A stretch of DNA of 48,127 nt, taken from IMG/VR virus record IMGVR_UViG_3300020183_000131, positions 1 through 48,127 of that record; one strand, written 5' to 3'. The notes beneath the pieces were generated by a model that saw only the letters and a list, made by a program, of their open reading frames with translations, was not told the origin of the DNA and did not search any database. The stretch comes from a virus. How positions within the stretch are numbered: the first letter of the stretch is position 1; each line of letters starts with the position of its first letter. Of the stretch, positions 32,190-40,586 are shown one piece after another. The translations under genes and the position numbers were made by a program.

Positions 32190-32540
32190 ATGGCACAGAC
32201 AATGGTTTCCGGCACGGTTGTATGCAAGCAAGGCGAACCCGCCGCAACTCTCCGTGAACTTAATAGCGGCACTAAGAGCCTTGAGTTCAGTGTTCGAGAC
32301 ACTGAGTACTTTTACTTTAAGGGCGATTCCAAGCCCGGCCAGTTCTACAAAGTACAGGTGATCGGCAAGCAAGCTGAAATTCTAGCTGAGCGCATTGAAC
32401 GCGGTGATTTTATTGTCGCAAATGGCCAACAGGTTATGCGTGAATACAATGGGCGCACTTATGTCGACATCAAAGATGCGCGTGTAAACATGCCTTACAA
32501 AGCAAAAGATGAGACTGATGTAGCTTCTTCAATGTTTTGA
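32190..32540 (+). CDS. ssb: single-stranded DNA-binding protein (OB fold)
   Basis: This is a 116-residue protein beginning MAQTMVSGTVVCKQGEPAATLRELNSGTKSLEFSVRD. The beta pattern of an OB fold follows: YFKGDSKPGQFYKVQVIGKQAEILAERIERGDFIVANGQQVMREY and RTYVDIKDARVNM, as in bacterial and phage SSBs (GD-V-G). The short acidic end (DETDVASSMF) fits the usual partner-binding tip. The ATG at 32190 is preferred over a GTG at 32166. It sits amid recombination genes. Confidence 0.8.
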   Translation: MAQTMVSGTVVCKQGEPAATLRELNSGTKSLEFSVRDTEYFYFKGDSKPGQFYKVQVIGKQAEILAERIERGDFIVANGQQVMREYNGRTYVDIKDARVNMPYKAKDETDVASSMF

Positions 32541-32564
32541 TCTGTCTTAGGTAGCCAATTGGGT

Positions 32565-32588
32565 GGGGTATAAGCCTCACCCCTTTTT
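32565..32588 (+). terminator. rho-independent terminator
   Basis: GGGGT...ACCCC with a 9-base loop followed by TTTTT closes the SSB gene, 24 bases after its stop. Confidence 0.75.
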
Positions 32589-32597
32589 GTTTGTATT

Positions 32598-33035
32598 ATG
32601 TTTAGCTATTACGATTTAGAGGACTGCTATTATTGCGGTTCCCTTGGTGCATTAATTGATGATCTACCAATGATCACTCACGCCAATGTTAGGCCTTATG
32701 TGATTGCAGTCTTGCTGCATCGTGGTGCTGTTAGCTTTTCTGAAATTGTTAGCTCGATAAGCCCACACTGCCCGATTGATGATTTAAGAATCACAGATGA
32801 TGCTGAATTCGAGAAATCCAGACTAGAGATTATCGTAGAAGAAGTTCTGGGTGAAATGGTCCAAGAAAAAATTCTTCGCTATAATGAAAACAGGGACTTC
32901 TGGGTTCTGTCGCCCGGATCTTACCATCAAAATGTACCTAAGGTAATATCATGGGCGTCAAGTCTTGGCGCTCAAATTCCTCATCACTTTACGTTAGAGA
33001 TGTCCATAGCACTTAGCGATTATGGCAACAAGTAA
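32598..33035 (+). CDS. hypothetical protein, possible winged-helix
   Basis: This is a 145-residue acidic protein. A stretch of about 30-110 residues (VRPYVIAVLLHRGAVSFSEIVSSISPHCPIDDLR, then EVLGEMVQEKILRYNENRDFWVLSPGSY) reads like a winged-helix domain with a wing strand. It begins MFSYYDLEDCYYCGSLGAL. It overlaps the next gene by 14 bases. It could be a transcription or replication regulator; that is inference from the predicted fold only. Confidence 0.5.
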   Translation: MFSYYDLEDCYYCGSLGALIDDLPMITHANVRPYVIAVLLHRGAVSFSEIVSSISPHCPIDDLRITDDAEFEKSRLEIIVEEVLGEMVQEKILRYNENRDFWVLSPGSYHQNVPKVISWASSLGAQIPHHFTLEMSIALSDYGNK

Positions 33036-33267
33036 TTACATCGCAAAAAAGAAGGCTATTGATAACGCCGCTTGGATGAATCAACCGCCTCATCCTCTTC
33101 CCATCCTTCGTAAAGGATCAAAGGTTAATGTTTATCGCGGATCAGGATGGAGCGCTGCCATAGTTGTCAATAGCACACGGGACGGATGCTGTGTCGAATT
33201 TATTCAGTCTGGACAAAGAGTTAAAATCTACGATGCCAGAAGCCTTAAACCAGTAACAGATCAATGA
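33022..33267 (+). CDS. small protein with SH3/KOW-like fold
   Basis: This 81-residue basic protein has a beta pattern LRKGSKVNVYRGSGWSAAIVVNSTRDGCCVEFIQSGQRVKIYDARSLKP, which resembles an SH3- or KOW-like barrel. The short helical N-terminus (YIAKKKAIDNAAWMN) may bind a partner. It overlaps its neighbours (14 bases upstream, 4 downstream), so it is expressed in the recombination operon. No further assignment. Confidence 0.55.
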   Translation: MATSNYIAKKKAIDNAAWMNQPPHPLPILRKGSKVNVYRGSGWSAAIVVNSTRDGCCVEFIQSGQRVKIYDARSLKPVTDQ

Positions 33268-33617
33268 ACAACAATTGCATCAAAATTGCTCAAGCCTGTG
33301 ATTCAATCAAGCAACTTCTCCTTGATAAGAATTTCAAGTATGGAGATAGCGCATTAAACCCAACCCGTATTTTCAGTAAGTCTTCTACTGTTGAGCAGTT
33401 GCTTGTTCGAATTGATGACAAGCTCAGTCGAATTAAGAAAGGTTCTGAATTGATCGCATGTGATGAAGATGTAATTCAAGACCTGATTGGATATCTGATC
33501 CTGCTAAAAATTGCATTAGCCGATTCCAAGCCATCTGCTGATGGGGAATATTTTGAAGAGGACCCTTGGAAGCTATTTGATGCAGCATATAGCTGGTCAG
33601 AAAGATGTCCGGACTGA
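33264..33617 (+). CDS. DUF1599-like nucleotide-associated protein
   Basis: This is a 117-residue all-helical protein with KNFKYGDSALNPTRIF, LLVRIDDKLSRIKKG and EDVIQDLIGYLILLKIAL. These match the 'kn.dYG.s...r......RidDKl.Rl' and 'eD.i.DL.gY.il' motifs of the DUF1599 (nucleotide-modification-associated/MazG-like) family. Such proteins are linked with nucleotide metabolism in phages, though the exact reaction is unclear. It sits a few genes upstream of ThyX. Confidence 0.65.
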   Translation: MNNNCIKIAQACDSIKQLLLDKNFKYGDSALNPTRIFSKSSTVEQLLVRIDDKLSRIKKGSELIACDEDVIQDLIGYLILLKIALADSKPSADGEYFEEDPWKLFDAAYSWSERCPD

Positions 33618-33985
33618 TGCAAAGCTATCCAGACGTGATTCTTAGGGTCAAGCTTATGTCCAAGGCTAGGCCAAGAGTTACCAGGAATGGCACCTTCATG
33701 CCAAAGAACTATCAAAACTGGCGCAAGGAAGTTGCGAGGCAAATGCAAGAGCAATGGCCATGCCCACCAATTGAAACCCCGATAGCGGTTGACATCTCCT
33801 GTGCTGGTGCTGCCCGTGGCGACATTGATAATTACATGGGGGCTATTTTTGATACTGGTAATAAAATACTTTGGGTTGATGATCGAGCAACAATCATTCA
33901 GTCGGCTTCTATTACCTACCAAAAAGCGCCAGAGAAAGAAAGCTTTATAAAAATTTCCATTCACAATATTGACGCTGAACTATAG
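33605..33985 (+). CDS. rusA: Holliday junction resolvase, RusA family
   Basis: This 126-residue protein carries the RusA hallmarks: KARPRVTRNGTFMPKNYQNWRKEV near the N-terminus, then the metal-binding aspartates RGDIDNYMGAIFD (Asp73, Asp75 region) and WVDDRATI (Asp92/Asp93). It resolves four-way junctions made by recombination before packaging. Start at 33605 or, with a TGATG junction, at 33617. Its context with SSAP, SSB and exonuclease supports the call. Confidence 0.85.
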   Translation: MSGLMQSYPDVILRVKLMSKARPRVTRNGTFMPKNYQNWRKEVARQMQEQWPCPPIETPIAVDISCAGAARGDIDNYMGAIFDTGNKILWVDDRATIIQSASITYQKAPEKESFIKISIHNIDAEL

Positions 33986-34003
33986 CCCTTATACTGACAA
34001 TAA

Positions 34004-34885
34004 ATGGTGCTGTCGATGATCAGTAACGCCGAGGTTTGCTATTTTCAGCCAGATAGGCAGTATCGTGTTGAAGCCGGGGAGAATCAATCCAGCCTTAAAC
34101 ATATCCTGACCAGCCCTGCTCATTACCTGGCAAGCAAGCAAAGGCGATTTATGCCAAGTCCAGTAATGACAATTGGTACAGCTACCCATTGCAGGGTGCT
34201 AGAGGGCGATGAGATATTTGAATCATCTTTTGTTAAGAAACCAGACGACATTAAATTCACTTCTAAAGAGGGTAAGGAATGGAAAGACAGAAATAGCAAG
34301 AAGACAATCCTTGCTAATGATGGGCAGTACAGGCAATGGGATGCTGTTATGGGTATGTCAGAACGCCTAAGGCAACTCGAATGGTTTGACCCTTCTCAAA
34401 AGGATTATCGGAAATTCAATGAGGTGTCCATCTATTGGGATTACGAAGATATTCGCTGTAAAGCCCGTCTAGACAGGGTTTTAGTACTTGAAGATGAAGT
34501 TATTGTTGTCGATCTAAAAACGACGGATTCTGTTGATGTTGATAAATTTCAAAGTAAATCAATTGATCTTGGTTATGATTTTCAGGCTGGCTGGTATGCC
34601 TCTGCTGCTGAAGCCATTTACGGTAAGCCTGCTAGATTTATCTTTGTTGCGATCGAACGTAATGATCCTTATACAATAGATCTGTTTGAGGTGCCTGACT
34701 TCATGCTCAAAGAAGCTAAGCTCAAAAACCAACTGGCCCTGCAACTTTTGCGTGATTGCAAAAAATCTGGCGACTATCCAGTACCTTTACCAACCCTAAA
34801 GAATCTTAATTATCCGAAATGGTACAGCCCGTTGGACTTAGATAGAATGAATCAGACGACCAAAAGCCTTGAACCACTTTTCTGA
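34004..34885 (+). CDS. RecE/Cas4-like exonuclease (PD-(D/E)XK)
   Basis: This is a 293-residue nuclease of the PD-(D/E)XK superfamily, close to the exonuclease VIII/RecE (PF12684-like) group. The order is NQSSLKHILTSPAHYLA (substrate-binding helix), MTIGTATHCRVLEGDE (GTxxH, His62 and Glu67), RCKARLDRVLV (Asp157), VVDLKTT (Asp170, Lys172) and YDFQAGWYASAA (the QxxxY-like motif at 191-200). It would resect DNA ends for the annealing protein. A second ATG at 34016 is an alternative start. Confidence 0.85.
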   Translation: MVLSMISNAEVCYFQPDRQYRVEAGENQSSLKHILTSPAHYLASKQRRFMPSPVMTIGTATHCRVLEGDEIFESSFVKKPDDIKFTSKEGKEWKDRNSKKTILANDGQYRQWDAVMGMSERLRQLEWFDPSQKDYRKFNEVSIYWDYEDIRCKARLDRVLVLEDEVIVVDLKTTDSVDVDKFQSKSIDLGYDFQAGWYASAAEAIYGKPARFIFVAIERNDPYTIDLFEVPDFMLKEAKLKNQLALQLLRDCKKSGDYPVPLPTLKNLNYPKWYSPLDLDRMNQTTKSLEPLF

Positions 34886-35513
34886 ATGTAAACTGGTTTC
34901 TGTTACGCCAGACGCAGAAAAGATAATTGTTTATTGTGCCAGGGTCAGTAATCCATCTGGCCAACAAAATGATGACTATGTAAAACTAATTAAGTATCTA
35001 ATTAAACATCAACACTGGTCTCCATTTGAGATGGGGAATATGGTTGTTGAAATTAATACCACGAGAGGAATTTCTCCGCAAATTCTTCGACATAGATCAT
35101 TTTCATTTCAAGAATTCTCACAGAGGTATTCTGATGTTGGGTCTTTGGGTTCTGCGTCAATTCCGCATCTTAGGAGACAAGATCTCAAGAATCGTCAAAA
35201 CTCTATCGATGATCTTTCCACTGAAATTATCTCAAACTACTACAGACGCATAGGCGAAATCTTCGAAGAAAGCGAGCATCTGTATAAAGAAATGGTAAGC
35301 AATGGAGTTGCGAAAGAATGCGCACGAAGCATTTTGCCCCTTGCTTCACCTACTAGACTTTATATGAATGGCACCATCAGATCATGGATACATTATTTGC
35401 AAATTAGAAGTGGAATTGAAACTCAACTAGAGCATAGGCAAATTGCTCTACAAATTCTTGATATATTCAAGGAACAGTTTCCTACAATCCATGAAGCCGT
35501 TTTTTCTGATTAA
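34869..35513 (+). CDS. thyX: flavin-dependent thymidylate synthase
   Basis: This 214-residue enzyme makes dTMP from dUMP using FAD and methylene-tetrahydrofolate. The signature RHRxxSxxxxSQRY is intact as RHRSFSFQEFSQRY (residues 74-87). Further support comes from HWSPFEMGNMVVEI and the C-terminal IRSWIHYLQIRSGIETQLEHRQIA. The start TTG at 34869 overlaps the exonuclease gene; no ATG lies in a suitable place. ThyX is common in cyanobacteria and their phages and works here with RNR and dCTP deaminase. Confidence 0.95.
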   Translation: MNHFSECKLVSVTPDAEKIIVYCARVSNPSGQQNDDYVKLIKYLIKHQHWSPFEMGNMVVEINTTRGISPQILRHRSFSFQEFSQRYSDVGSLGSASIPHLRRQDLKNRQNSIDDLSTEIISNYYRRIGEIFEESEHLYKEMVSNGVAKECARSILPLASPTRLYMNGTIRSWIHYLQIRSGIETQLEHRQIALQILDIFKEQFPTIHEAVFSD

Positions 35514-35544
35514 ACGGTATCCTACAGCGCTTATATAGGTTGGA

Positions 35545-36126
35545 ATGGCGGTTCATTGCTACGATTTTAGGAAGGGATATACATTACCCCCTAGATATGG
35601 TAAGCATGAGAATGCCGAACAGTTTAGAGCATTTCAGGAGTATATGAGAATGGGACCCAAAAGGTCTCTTTCTGTTATTGCTGAAATGTATAAAAAAACT
35701 CTTGACACCATTCAGCACTGGTCAAAGAAATATCAATGGGAAAAACGAACTGCTCAATGGGATAAAGAGCAGGTTGCAATGATCTGGAAAGATACTGAAA
35801 AGCTCCGAGAGCAAAGACACAAGCAATCCATCATGGAGTTCCGTGATGCATCGGAACGCCAAGCACGTTTGATGATGGATGTTTCCGAGGATTTGCTTGA
35901 GGTCTTGACTAAACGTGTTAAACAGGCACATCAATCAGGTGAGGATGTGCCACTTCCTTTGGTTGCCGGTTTACTAAGAGCCACAGCAAATATTACAGAG
36001 CAATCAAGACAAGCCTGGGCTGCTGCCTTGGGCGTTGAAGACATGCTTCAATTAGTTGAACAAGAACTAGAGCGTGTTGAAGTTGTAGATATTAATGATG
36101 ATGATGTCATCTGTCTCGATGAATAA
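35545..36126 (+). CDS. terminase small subunit-like protein
   Basis: This 193-residue helical protein lies two bases before the large terminase gene. Its N-terminal part contains AEQFRAFQEYMRMGPKRSLSVIAEMYKKTLDTIQHWSKKYQWEKR, a helix-turn-helix like those of TerS proteins, which recognise the packaging site. The centre is a coiled coil. It ends in an acidic tail (EVVDINDDDVICLDE) that may contact TerL. No specific TerS family is recognised. Confidence 0.75.
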   Translation: MAVHCYDFRKGYTLPPRYGKHENAEQFRAFQEYMRMGPKRSLSVIAEMYKKTLDTIQHWSKKYQWEKRTAQWDKEQVAMIWKDTEKLREQRHKQSIMEFRDASERQARLMMDVSEDLLEVLTKRVKQAHQSGEDVPLPLVAGLLRATANITEQSRQAWAAALGVEDMLQLVEQELERVEVVDINDDDVICLDE

Positions 36127-36128
36127 TT

Positions 36129-37652
36129 ATGGCACAAAAACTAGGTAGAGATTACTTAAAAAGATCAGCCCGAAATCAGGGCATGCTTAAGGCGTTGCGT
36201 GATAAGAAGACGCAACAAAAAGAAGTTGGCGAGAGGATTGTACTTCATAAGTTCATTAAAAAAGTACATCCGAACTATAAATTTTACAAGTTCCACGCAA
36301 CCCTAATTCAACAGCTACAAAAAGTTATTGACGGCGATTGCAATAGATTAATATTGCAAGTCCCACCCAGGACCGGCAAAAGTCTCCTTAGTTCACAATT
36401 ACTTCCTGCTGCCTATCTATTAGCTCATCCAGATCGTTTTGTTGGTATTTCTTCTTACTCTGCTGAATTGAGTCAGGGATTCTCTCGTAAAGCACGAGAA
36501 TACTTTAAAGATGGCGGTGGATTACTAGATCCTGTTCAGCAGGCTGTTAACGCTTGGGGTACACAAGGTGGCGGCGGCTTATGGGCAGCAGGCGTTGGAG
36601 GCGCAATTACTGGTCGTTCAGGTCACCTGCTGATTATTGATGACCCTGTCAAAAATAGAGAGGATGCAGAGAGTCCACGGATGATGGATAAGCTTTGGGA
36701 CTGGTATGCATCAACCTTGTATACACGTCTTGAGCCAGAAGTTGGAGCAATCGTTGTTATTCAAACTAGATGGTCCGAAAATGACATGATCGGACAATTG
36801 TTTGAAAACGAAATGAACGTGTCCGAAAGCGGAAGAGAAAACTGGACAATTGCAGATTTTCCCGCTTTATATGAAGACAAAGGTAGTCGACCTATCCTTC
36901 CTAGTCATTGTGAATCCATCCCTGACTGGAGAGAACAGGCAGACCAAGCCGTTTGCCCACAGCGTTACGATACGCAAGATTATGAAAGGATCAGGGAAGC
37001 GATTGGAGTAAGGGAATTTGCGGCTTTATACCAACAAAGACCAGCTCCAGTCGGGGGTAACATGTTTAACCCTGATTGGTGGCAGTATTATGAACATGAT
37101 ACTGTGATACCCGATTTTGACAGAATTATTCTGTCAGTCGACTGTACCTTTACCGATGCAAACACGAGCGACTATGTTGTTGGGATTGTCGTTGGTCAAT
37201 CTGTTAATAGCTTTTATGTGCTTGATCTTTTTAGAGAAAAAACTGATGTGATTGGTACTTTGGCAATGATATCAAGGATGTACAAAAAACATGTCCTTGA
37301 TGGAACGATTATTGAACTTGCCGCCAGTGGTTATGCCGTTTTTCAAATGGCAAAGAAAAAAGTTCCCGGATTGATTGGTTTCAAGCCAGAAAAAAGTAAG
37401 CAGGCTCGCGCATCTGCAATTGTTCCATTAGTAGAAGCGGGGAACGTATTCTTACCGGCAAGCGATAGATGGCTTGATGCTTTTGTGTCTGAGTTCAGCT
37501 TATTTCCTGCTTCAAAGAATGATGACCAAGTTGATGCGCTAACAATGGCAGTAAACTATTGTTTGCAACGTACAGCGCCACAAGTCACGGAAGTTCAATG
37601 GGGAAGAAGTTCAAGACATTTGCCAAATGTAAAAACAATAGAATTATGGTGA
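36129..37652 (+). CDS. terL: terminase large subunit
   Basis: This is the 507-residue DNA-packaging motor. The ATPase domain has Walker A QVPPRTGKS (about residues 78-86), Walker B LLIIDDP (167-173), and a likely coupling/C-motif region VVIQTRWSEND. The nuclease domain has SVDCTFTDANTSDY (Asp338), IIELAASGYAV and DDQVDALTMA (465-474), as in terminases of the T4-like nuclease fold. The stop of TerS is two bases upstream. It lies far from the portal (43540), an unusual separation. Confidence 0.95.
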   Translation: MAQKLGRDYLKRSARNQGMLKALRDKKTQQKEVGERIVLHKFIKKVHPNYKFYKFHATLIQQLQKVIDGDCNRLILQVPPRTGKSLLSSQLLPAAYLLAHPDRFVGISSYSAELSQGFSRKAREYFKDGGGLLDPVQQAVNAWGTQGGGGLWAAGVGGAITGRSGHLLIIDDPVKNREDAESPRMMDKLWDWYASTLYTRLEPEVGAIVVIQTRWSENDMIGQLFENEMNVSESGRENWTIADFPALYEDKGSRPILPSHCESIPDWREQADQAVCPQRYDTQDYERIREAIGVREFAALYQQRPAPVGGNMFNPDWWQYYEHDTVIPDFDRIILSVDCTFTDANTSDYVVGIVVGQSVNSFYVLDLFREKTDVIGTLAMISRMYKKHVLDGTIIELAASGYAVFQMAKKKVPGLIGFKPEKSKQARASAIVPLVEAGNVFLPASDRWLDAFVSEFSLFPASKNDDQVDALTMAVNYCLQRTAPQVTEVQWGRSSRHLPNVKTIELW

Positions 37653-37673
37653 TAGAATGAATATATTATATTA

Positions 37674-38288
37674 ATGAAAATGGCTCGCAAAACCAGAAAA
37701 TTTTACTTAAATGAAGAACAGCAGAGATTAGCGTCTGAAAACATTAATCTGGCTAGAAGAGAAGCTTGGCGGCTGCAAAGAACTGCCGATATTGATTATG
37801 ACACACTTGAAGGTGCTGCTTTAGAAGGGCTCTGTAAGGCGGCTTATCGCTACAATCCTGAATCTGGATTCAAGTTCAGTAGTCTTGCCGTTCCAACGAT
37901 TAGGGGCGAATTACTTCATTGGATTAGGGACCGGACGTATGCAGTGAGACTAACCCATAAGATGCGAGACAATTGGTTGCGTGGTCGTAAAATGCTTTAC
38001 GAAGGCATGTCTGAAGCCGCTATTTGCGAGAAGCTGGATCTCGAATCAAGCGAATGGCAAGAGATTATTAGCGTTTGTAGTGGACCACCACTTGAAATCA
38101 ATGATCAGGCAAGTCCATCAGCAAGTCTTGAACCCGATGAAGTTGATTTTGCATCTCAGTACTTGAATGAAATAGAAACAAAAATTAACAAAATGAGTCC
38201 AGGCGAAGTCTCATTGCTTTCAAATTATTTCAAGGGTTCGAATTCCAGATCTGGTGTTGCGCTGATCAATTCTTTATGGCAGGATTGA
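37674..38288 (+). CDS. RNA polymerase sigma factor 2 (SigB/F/G-like)
   Basis: This 204-residue sigma factor has region 2 as INLARREAWRLQ, then DYDTLEGAALEGLCKAAYRYNPESGFKFSSLAVPTIRGELLHWIRDRTYAVRL (about residues 42-92). 'AVP.IRGE.l..iR' with a following region-3-like helix resembles SigB/SigF/SigG-type group 3 factors rather than the main sigma. The second half (RGRKMLYEGMSEAAICEKLDLESSEWQEI) could read promoter DNA. Region 4 is weak. It is located right after terminase and before primase; it is a candidate reader of the GGAAYAMTA late motif. A second ATG at 37680 is possible. Confidence 0.8.
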   Translation: MKMARKTRKFYLNEEQQRLASENINLARREAWRLQRTADIDYDTLEGAALEGLCKAAYRYNPESGFKFSSLAVPTIRGELLHWIRDRTYAVRLTHKMRDNWLRGRKMLYEGMSEAAICEKLDLESSEWQEIISVCSGPPLEINDQASPSASLEPDEVDFASQYLNEIETKINKMSPGEVSLLSNYFKGSNSRSGVALINSLWQD

Positions 38289-38312
38289 CACGCGATATAT
38301 TGAAGGCAATCC

Positions 38313-39905
38313 TTGGGGATCTCATCTAAGACTATTGATCAAATAAAAGCCCTGCCAATCTCCCATGTACTGGAAGCAGAGGGCGTCCCCATGAAGCGCG
38401 TGGGGCGAGAATTTATATGTCAGTGTGTCTGGCATGATGACACCAATCCATCTCTGACGATTTCAGATCAGAAAGGATTTCTGTTTTGTCATGTTTGTAG
38501 GAATTCGGGAGATGCAATCAATTATATCAAAGAAAAGTTTGGTCTTAGCTTCCGCGAAGCTGTTGAGAGAATTGCAGAAAAATCTAATATACAAGTTCTT
38601 TATGTTGACGAAAACTCAGAGGAGCTACAAGCGCGTCGAAGGGAAATCGAAATCGCATATGAACAAGTCGAATCAACACAAAGACTTTTCAGGGAAAACT
38701 TGCGCCTCGATCAAAAGGTGAAAGACTTTATTAAATCAAGAAATATTGAACCAGCGACAAGCAGGGAATTCGGACTTGGCTTTAACAAAAGTAGAAATCG
38801 TTTAACTATACCCATTCAAAGTTCAAGTGGGAAAATTATTGGATTTACCCAAAGAGCAATAGGCAATGACAAGCCAAAATACATTAACACAGAAAATAAT
38901 ATAATCTTCAATAAATCGAATATTGTTTTCAATGAATTCCGTGCGCTAGAAAGTATTCGCGAGGCAGGAGAGTGCGTCTTCGTCGAAGGACATATTGATG
39001 TTATTGCGTTGCATCAATACGGAATCAAAAACGTGGTAGCCCTGCAAGGTACGGCATCGCCGGATATAGCAGTAATTAAGCGGTTGATGAAACGAACCAC
39101 AAGATTTGTACTTTGCATGGACGGAGACGAAGGCGGGAGGCGAGCAATTGGCAAATTTCTTGCCGCGATAGAGCAATACGCATTGTCTGGCAAGCTTGAT
39201 GTTCGTATTGCAAGCCTCCCAAATGGCAAGGATCCCGATGATTGCATTAAAGAAGGAGTTGACATGAGATCCTTGATTGCAGGCTCCCTAAGTTGGCTCG
39301 ATTGGATACTGGATAGCTGGCTTTCAAGTCTTGATTTTAATGATTCCGTGGTCATTAATGACGTTGAAAAGCGAATCAAAAATTTATTCTCTAAGATATC
39401 TAGCCAATCATTGCGGACTTATTACATTGACAAGGCTGCATTGAGGCTTGCACAAAATAAAGAAAATCTTGCCACTCAAATCGCCAAAGATTTACATGAA
39501 TCGGTAAAGTATTATCGTCTAACAAAAAGCTGGACCAAGCCTGGATTGCTTGACACAAGAAAACTGGTAGAAAAAAGATTAATTCGTTTGTATATTCATA
39601 AGCCACACATAAGGACTGTCTTGGCTCCATTAATGGATTTACTTTACTTCCCTGAAATGAAATGGCTGTGGAATCGGATAAAGGAGGTAGAGAGTGTAGA
39701 TGAAACTTATTCTATTCCAGATGTATTGATGGCAATGCTTCTTGTAGCAGAACCGCAGTATCTTCAACAATTACGTCCGATCATTGTGCCAACTATAAAT
39801 ATTGATTCGTCGCCGGGGGTCATACACCATATTGAAGACATAATGGTGTCACCAATCGAGGATGATACGCTTTCTGCCCCAAAGAATATGGAAGACTCCC
39901 TGTAG
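38313..39905 (+). CDS. dnaG: DNA primase, DnaG-type
   Basis: This 530-residue primase has a CHC2 zinc finger (Cys38, His41, Cys59, Cys62 in CVWHDD...FCHVC) and a DnaG core with FGLGFNKSRNRLTIPI and PKYINTENN. A TOPRIM domain has ECVFVEGHIDVIAL (Glu225) and FVLCMDGDEGGRRA (Asp270, Asp272), then GKDPDDCIKEG. The C-terminal ~180 residues are helical and could bind the helicase. The start is a TTG at 38313 with AAGG 7 bases upstream; no earlier in-frame start exists because of stops. Works with the helicase encoded at 28982-27216. Confidence 0.9.
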   Translation: MGISSKTIDQIKALPISHVLEAEGVPMKRVGREFICQCVWHDDTNPSLTISDQKGFLFCHVCRNSGDAINYIKEKFGLSFREAVERIAEKSNIQVLYVDENSEELQARRREIEIAYEQVESTQRLFRENLRLDQKVKDFIKSRNIEPATSREFGLGFNKSRNRLTIPIQSSSGKIIGFTQRAIGNDKPKYINTENNIIFNKSNIVFNEFRALESIREAGECVFVEGHIDVIALHQYGIKNVVALQGTASPDIAVIKRLMKRTTRFVLCMDGDEGGRRAIGKFLAAIEQYALSGKLDVRIASLPNGKDPDDCIKEGVDMRSLIAGSLSWLDWILDSWLSSLDFNDSVVINDVEKRIKNLFSKISSQSLRTYYIDKAALRLAQNKENLATQIAKDLHESVKYYRLTKSWTKPGLLDTRKLVEKRLIRLYIHKPHIRTVLAPLMDLLYFPEMKWLWNRIKEVESVDETYSIPDVLMAMLLVAEPQYLQQLRPIIVPTINIDSSPGVIHHIEDIMVSPIEDDTLSAPKNMEDSL

Positions 39906-39978
39906 GGTCTCTTGTTTCGACTGATCCGCTTTTATTCTGAAAAAACGGGTAACTTGGCTTAGTCATCTCGATTAAGCC

Positions 39979-40125
39979 ATGGCTGTCTACAAAAACGTCG
40001 AATTCACTCCGGGACCGCCAAAGCGTACTCGCATTGGAGATGGTAAGCGTGTTCGTACTCGCCTCAATCAAGGTCGGACTAAGCGTAGTCCATCCAGGAA
40101 ACCCTACAGGGGACAGGGCCGGTGA
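39979..40125 (+). CDS. small basic cyanophage-like protein
   Basis: This 48-residue, strongly basic protein reads MAVYKNVEFTPGPPKRTRIG then RVRTRLNQGRTKRSPSRKPY. It is Arg/Lys/Pro-rich and probably disordered, so it may bind nucleic acid. It resembles tiny basic proteins of cyanophages. It overlaps the next gene (GTGA) by 4 bases. Between the primase stop at 39905 and its ATG are 73 bases in which I see no other feature. Confidence 0.55.
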   Translation: MAVYKNVEFTPGPPKRTRIGDGKRVRTRLNQGRTKRSPSRKPYRGQGR

Positions 40126-40349
40126 AACCTGATCGGCTTCTAGGTTTAGGGGCCGAATTAGACAACAGAATCTTGCTGTTACTTCTTGGCCTTATTGGCA
40201 AATTGAGATGGGCGGATTGTGTAATTCTGTTACGCCACATCTATTTCACCGATCAATCAAGATGGCTCTTTTTGCGAGAAAAACTTTTATTCGCAACAAT
40301 GAACCATAATAATACTACTGCGACGATCCTCTGGGCATCATGCCTCTAG
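40122..40349 (+). CDS. hypothetical hydrophobic-helix protein
   Basis: This is a 75-residue protein starting at a GTG within the previous stop. The segment LLLLLLGLIGKLRWADCVILLRHIYF is very hydrophobic but interrupted by charges, so it is probably a buried helix. The C-terminal half (SRWLFLREKLLFATMNHNNTTATILWASC) is compact and Trp-rich. I do not recognise a family with certainty. Its coding status is supported by the coupled start and coherent composition. Confidence 0.5.
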   Translation: MKPDRLLGLGAELDNRILLLLLGLIGKLRWADCVILLRHIYFTDQSRWLFLREKLLFATMNHNNTTATILWASCL

Positions 40350-40394
40350 GATCCCTCTGGTTTTTATTCTTACATACCAGGTCTTGCAACAAAA

Positions 40395-40538
40395 ATGATG
40401 AAAGAAAATCTCAGTGAGCAAGACCCTAAACAGCGGGAAGACTTGCTACCAGAAAAAACCGAAAATGTCCTCCCATTTTGGGATAAGTTTTGCGACGAAA
40501 ACCCTTTAGATATCAAGTGCAAAAACTTTGATCTTTAG
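40395..40538 (+). CDS. small acidic protein, FWDKFCDENP motif
   Basis: This 47-residue acidic protein starts at ATGATG (40395) and ends PFWDKFCDENPLDIKCKNFDL. This ending is distinctive, with two cysteines, and looks like a conserved small phage protein, but the function is unknown. It precedes the ribonucleotide reductase gene by 48 bases, a gap with an A-run and no clear promoter. Confidence 0.5.
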   Translation: MMKENLSEQDPKQREDLLPEKTENVLPFWDKFCDENPLDIKCKNFDL

Positions 40539-40586
40539 AAAAAAAAAGCCAGGATCCGGTAGCCTGATATCACCCGCAAGCACTTG

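Noticed and set aside
33969-33995. TTGACG-N15-TATACT as a promoter for the exonuclease gene
   Set aside because: The spacer of 15 is short and the -35 lies inside the RusA gene within a coupled operon; evidence too weak to list.
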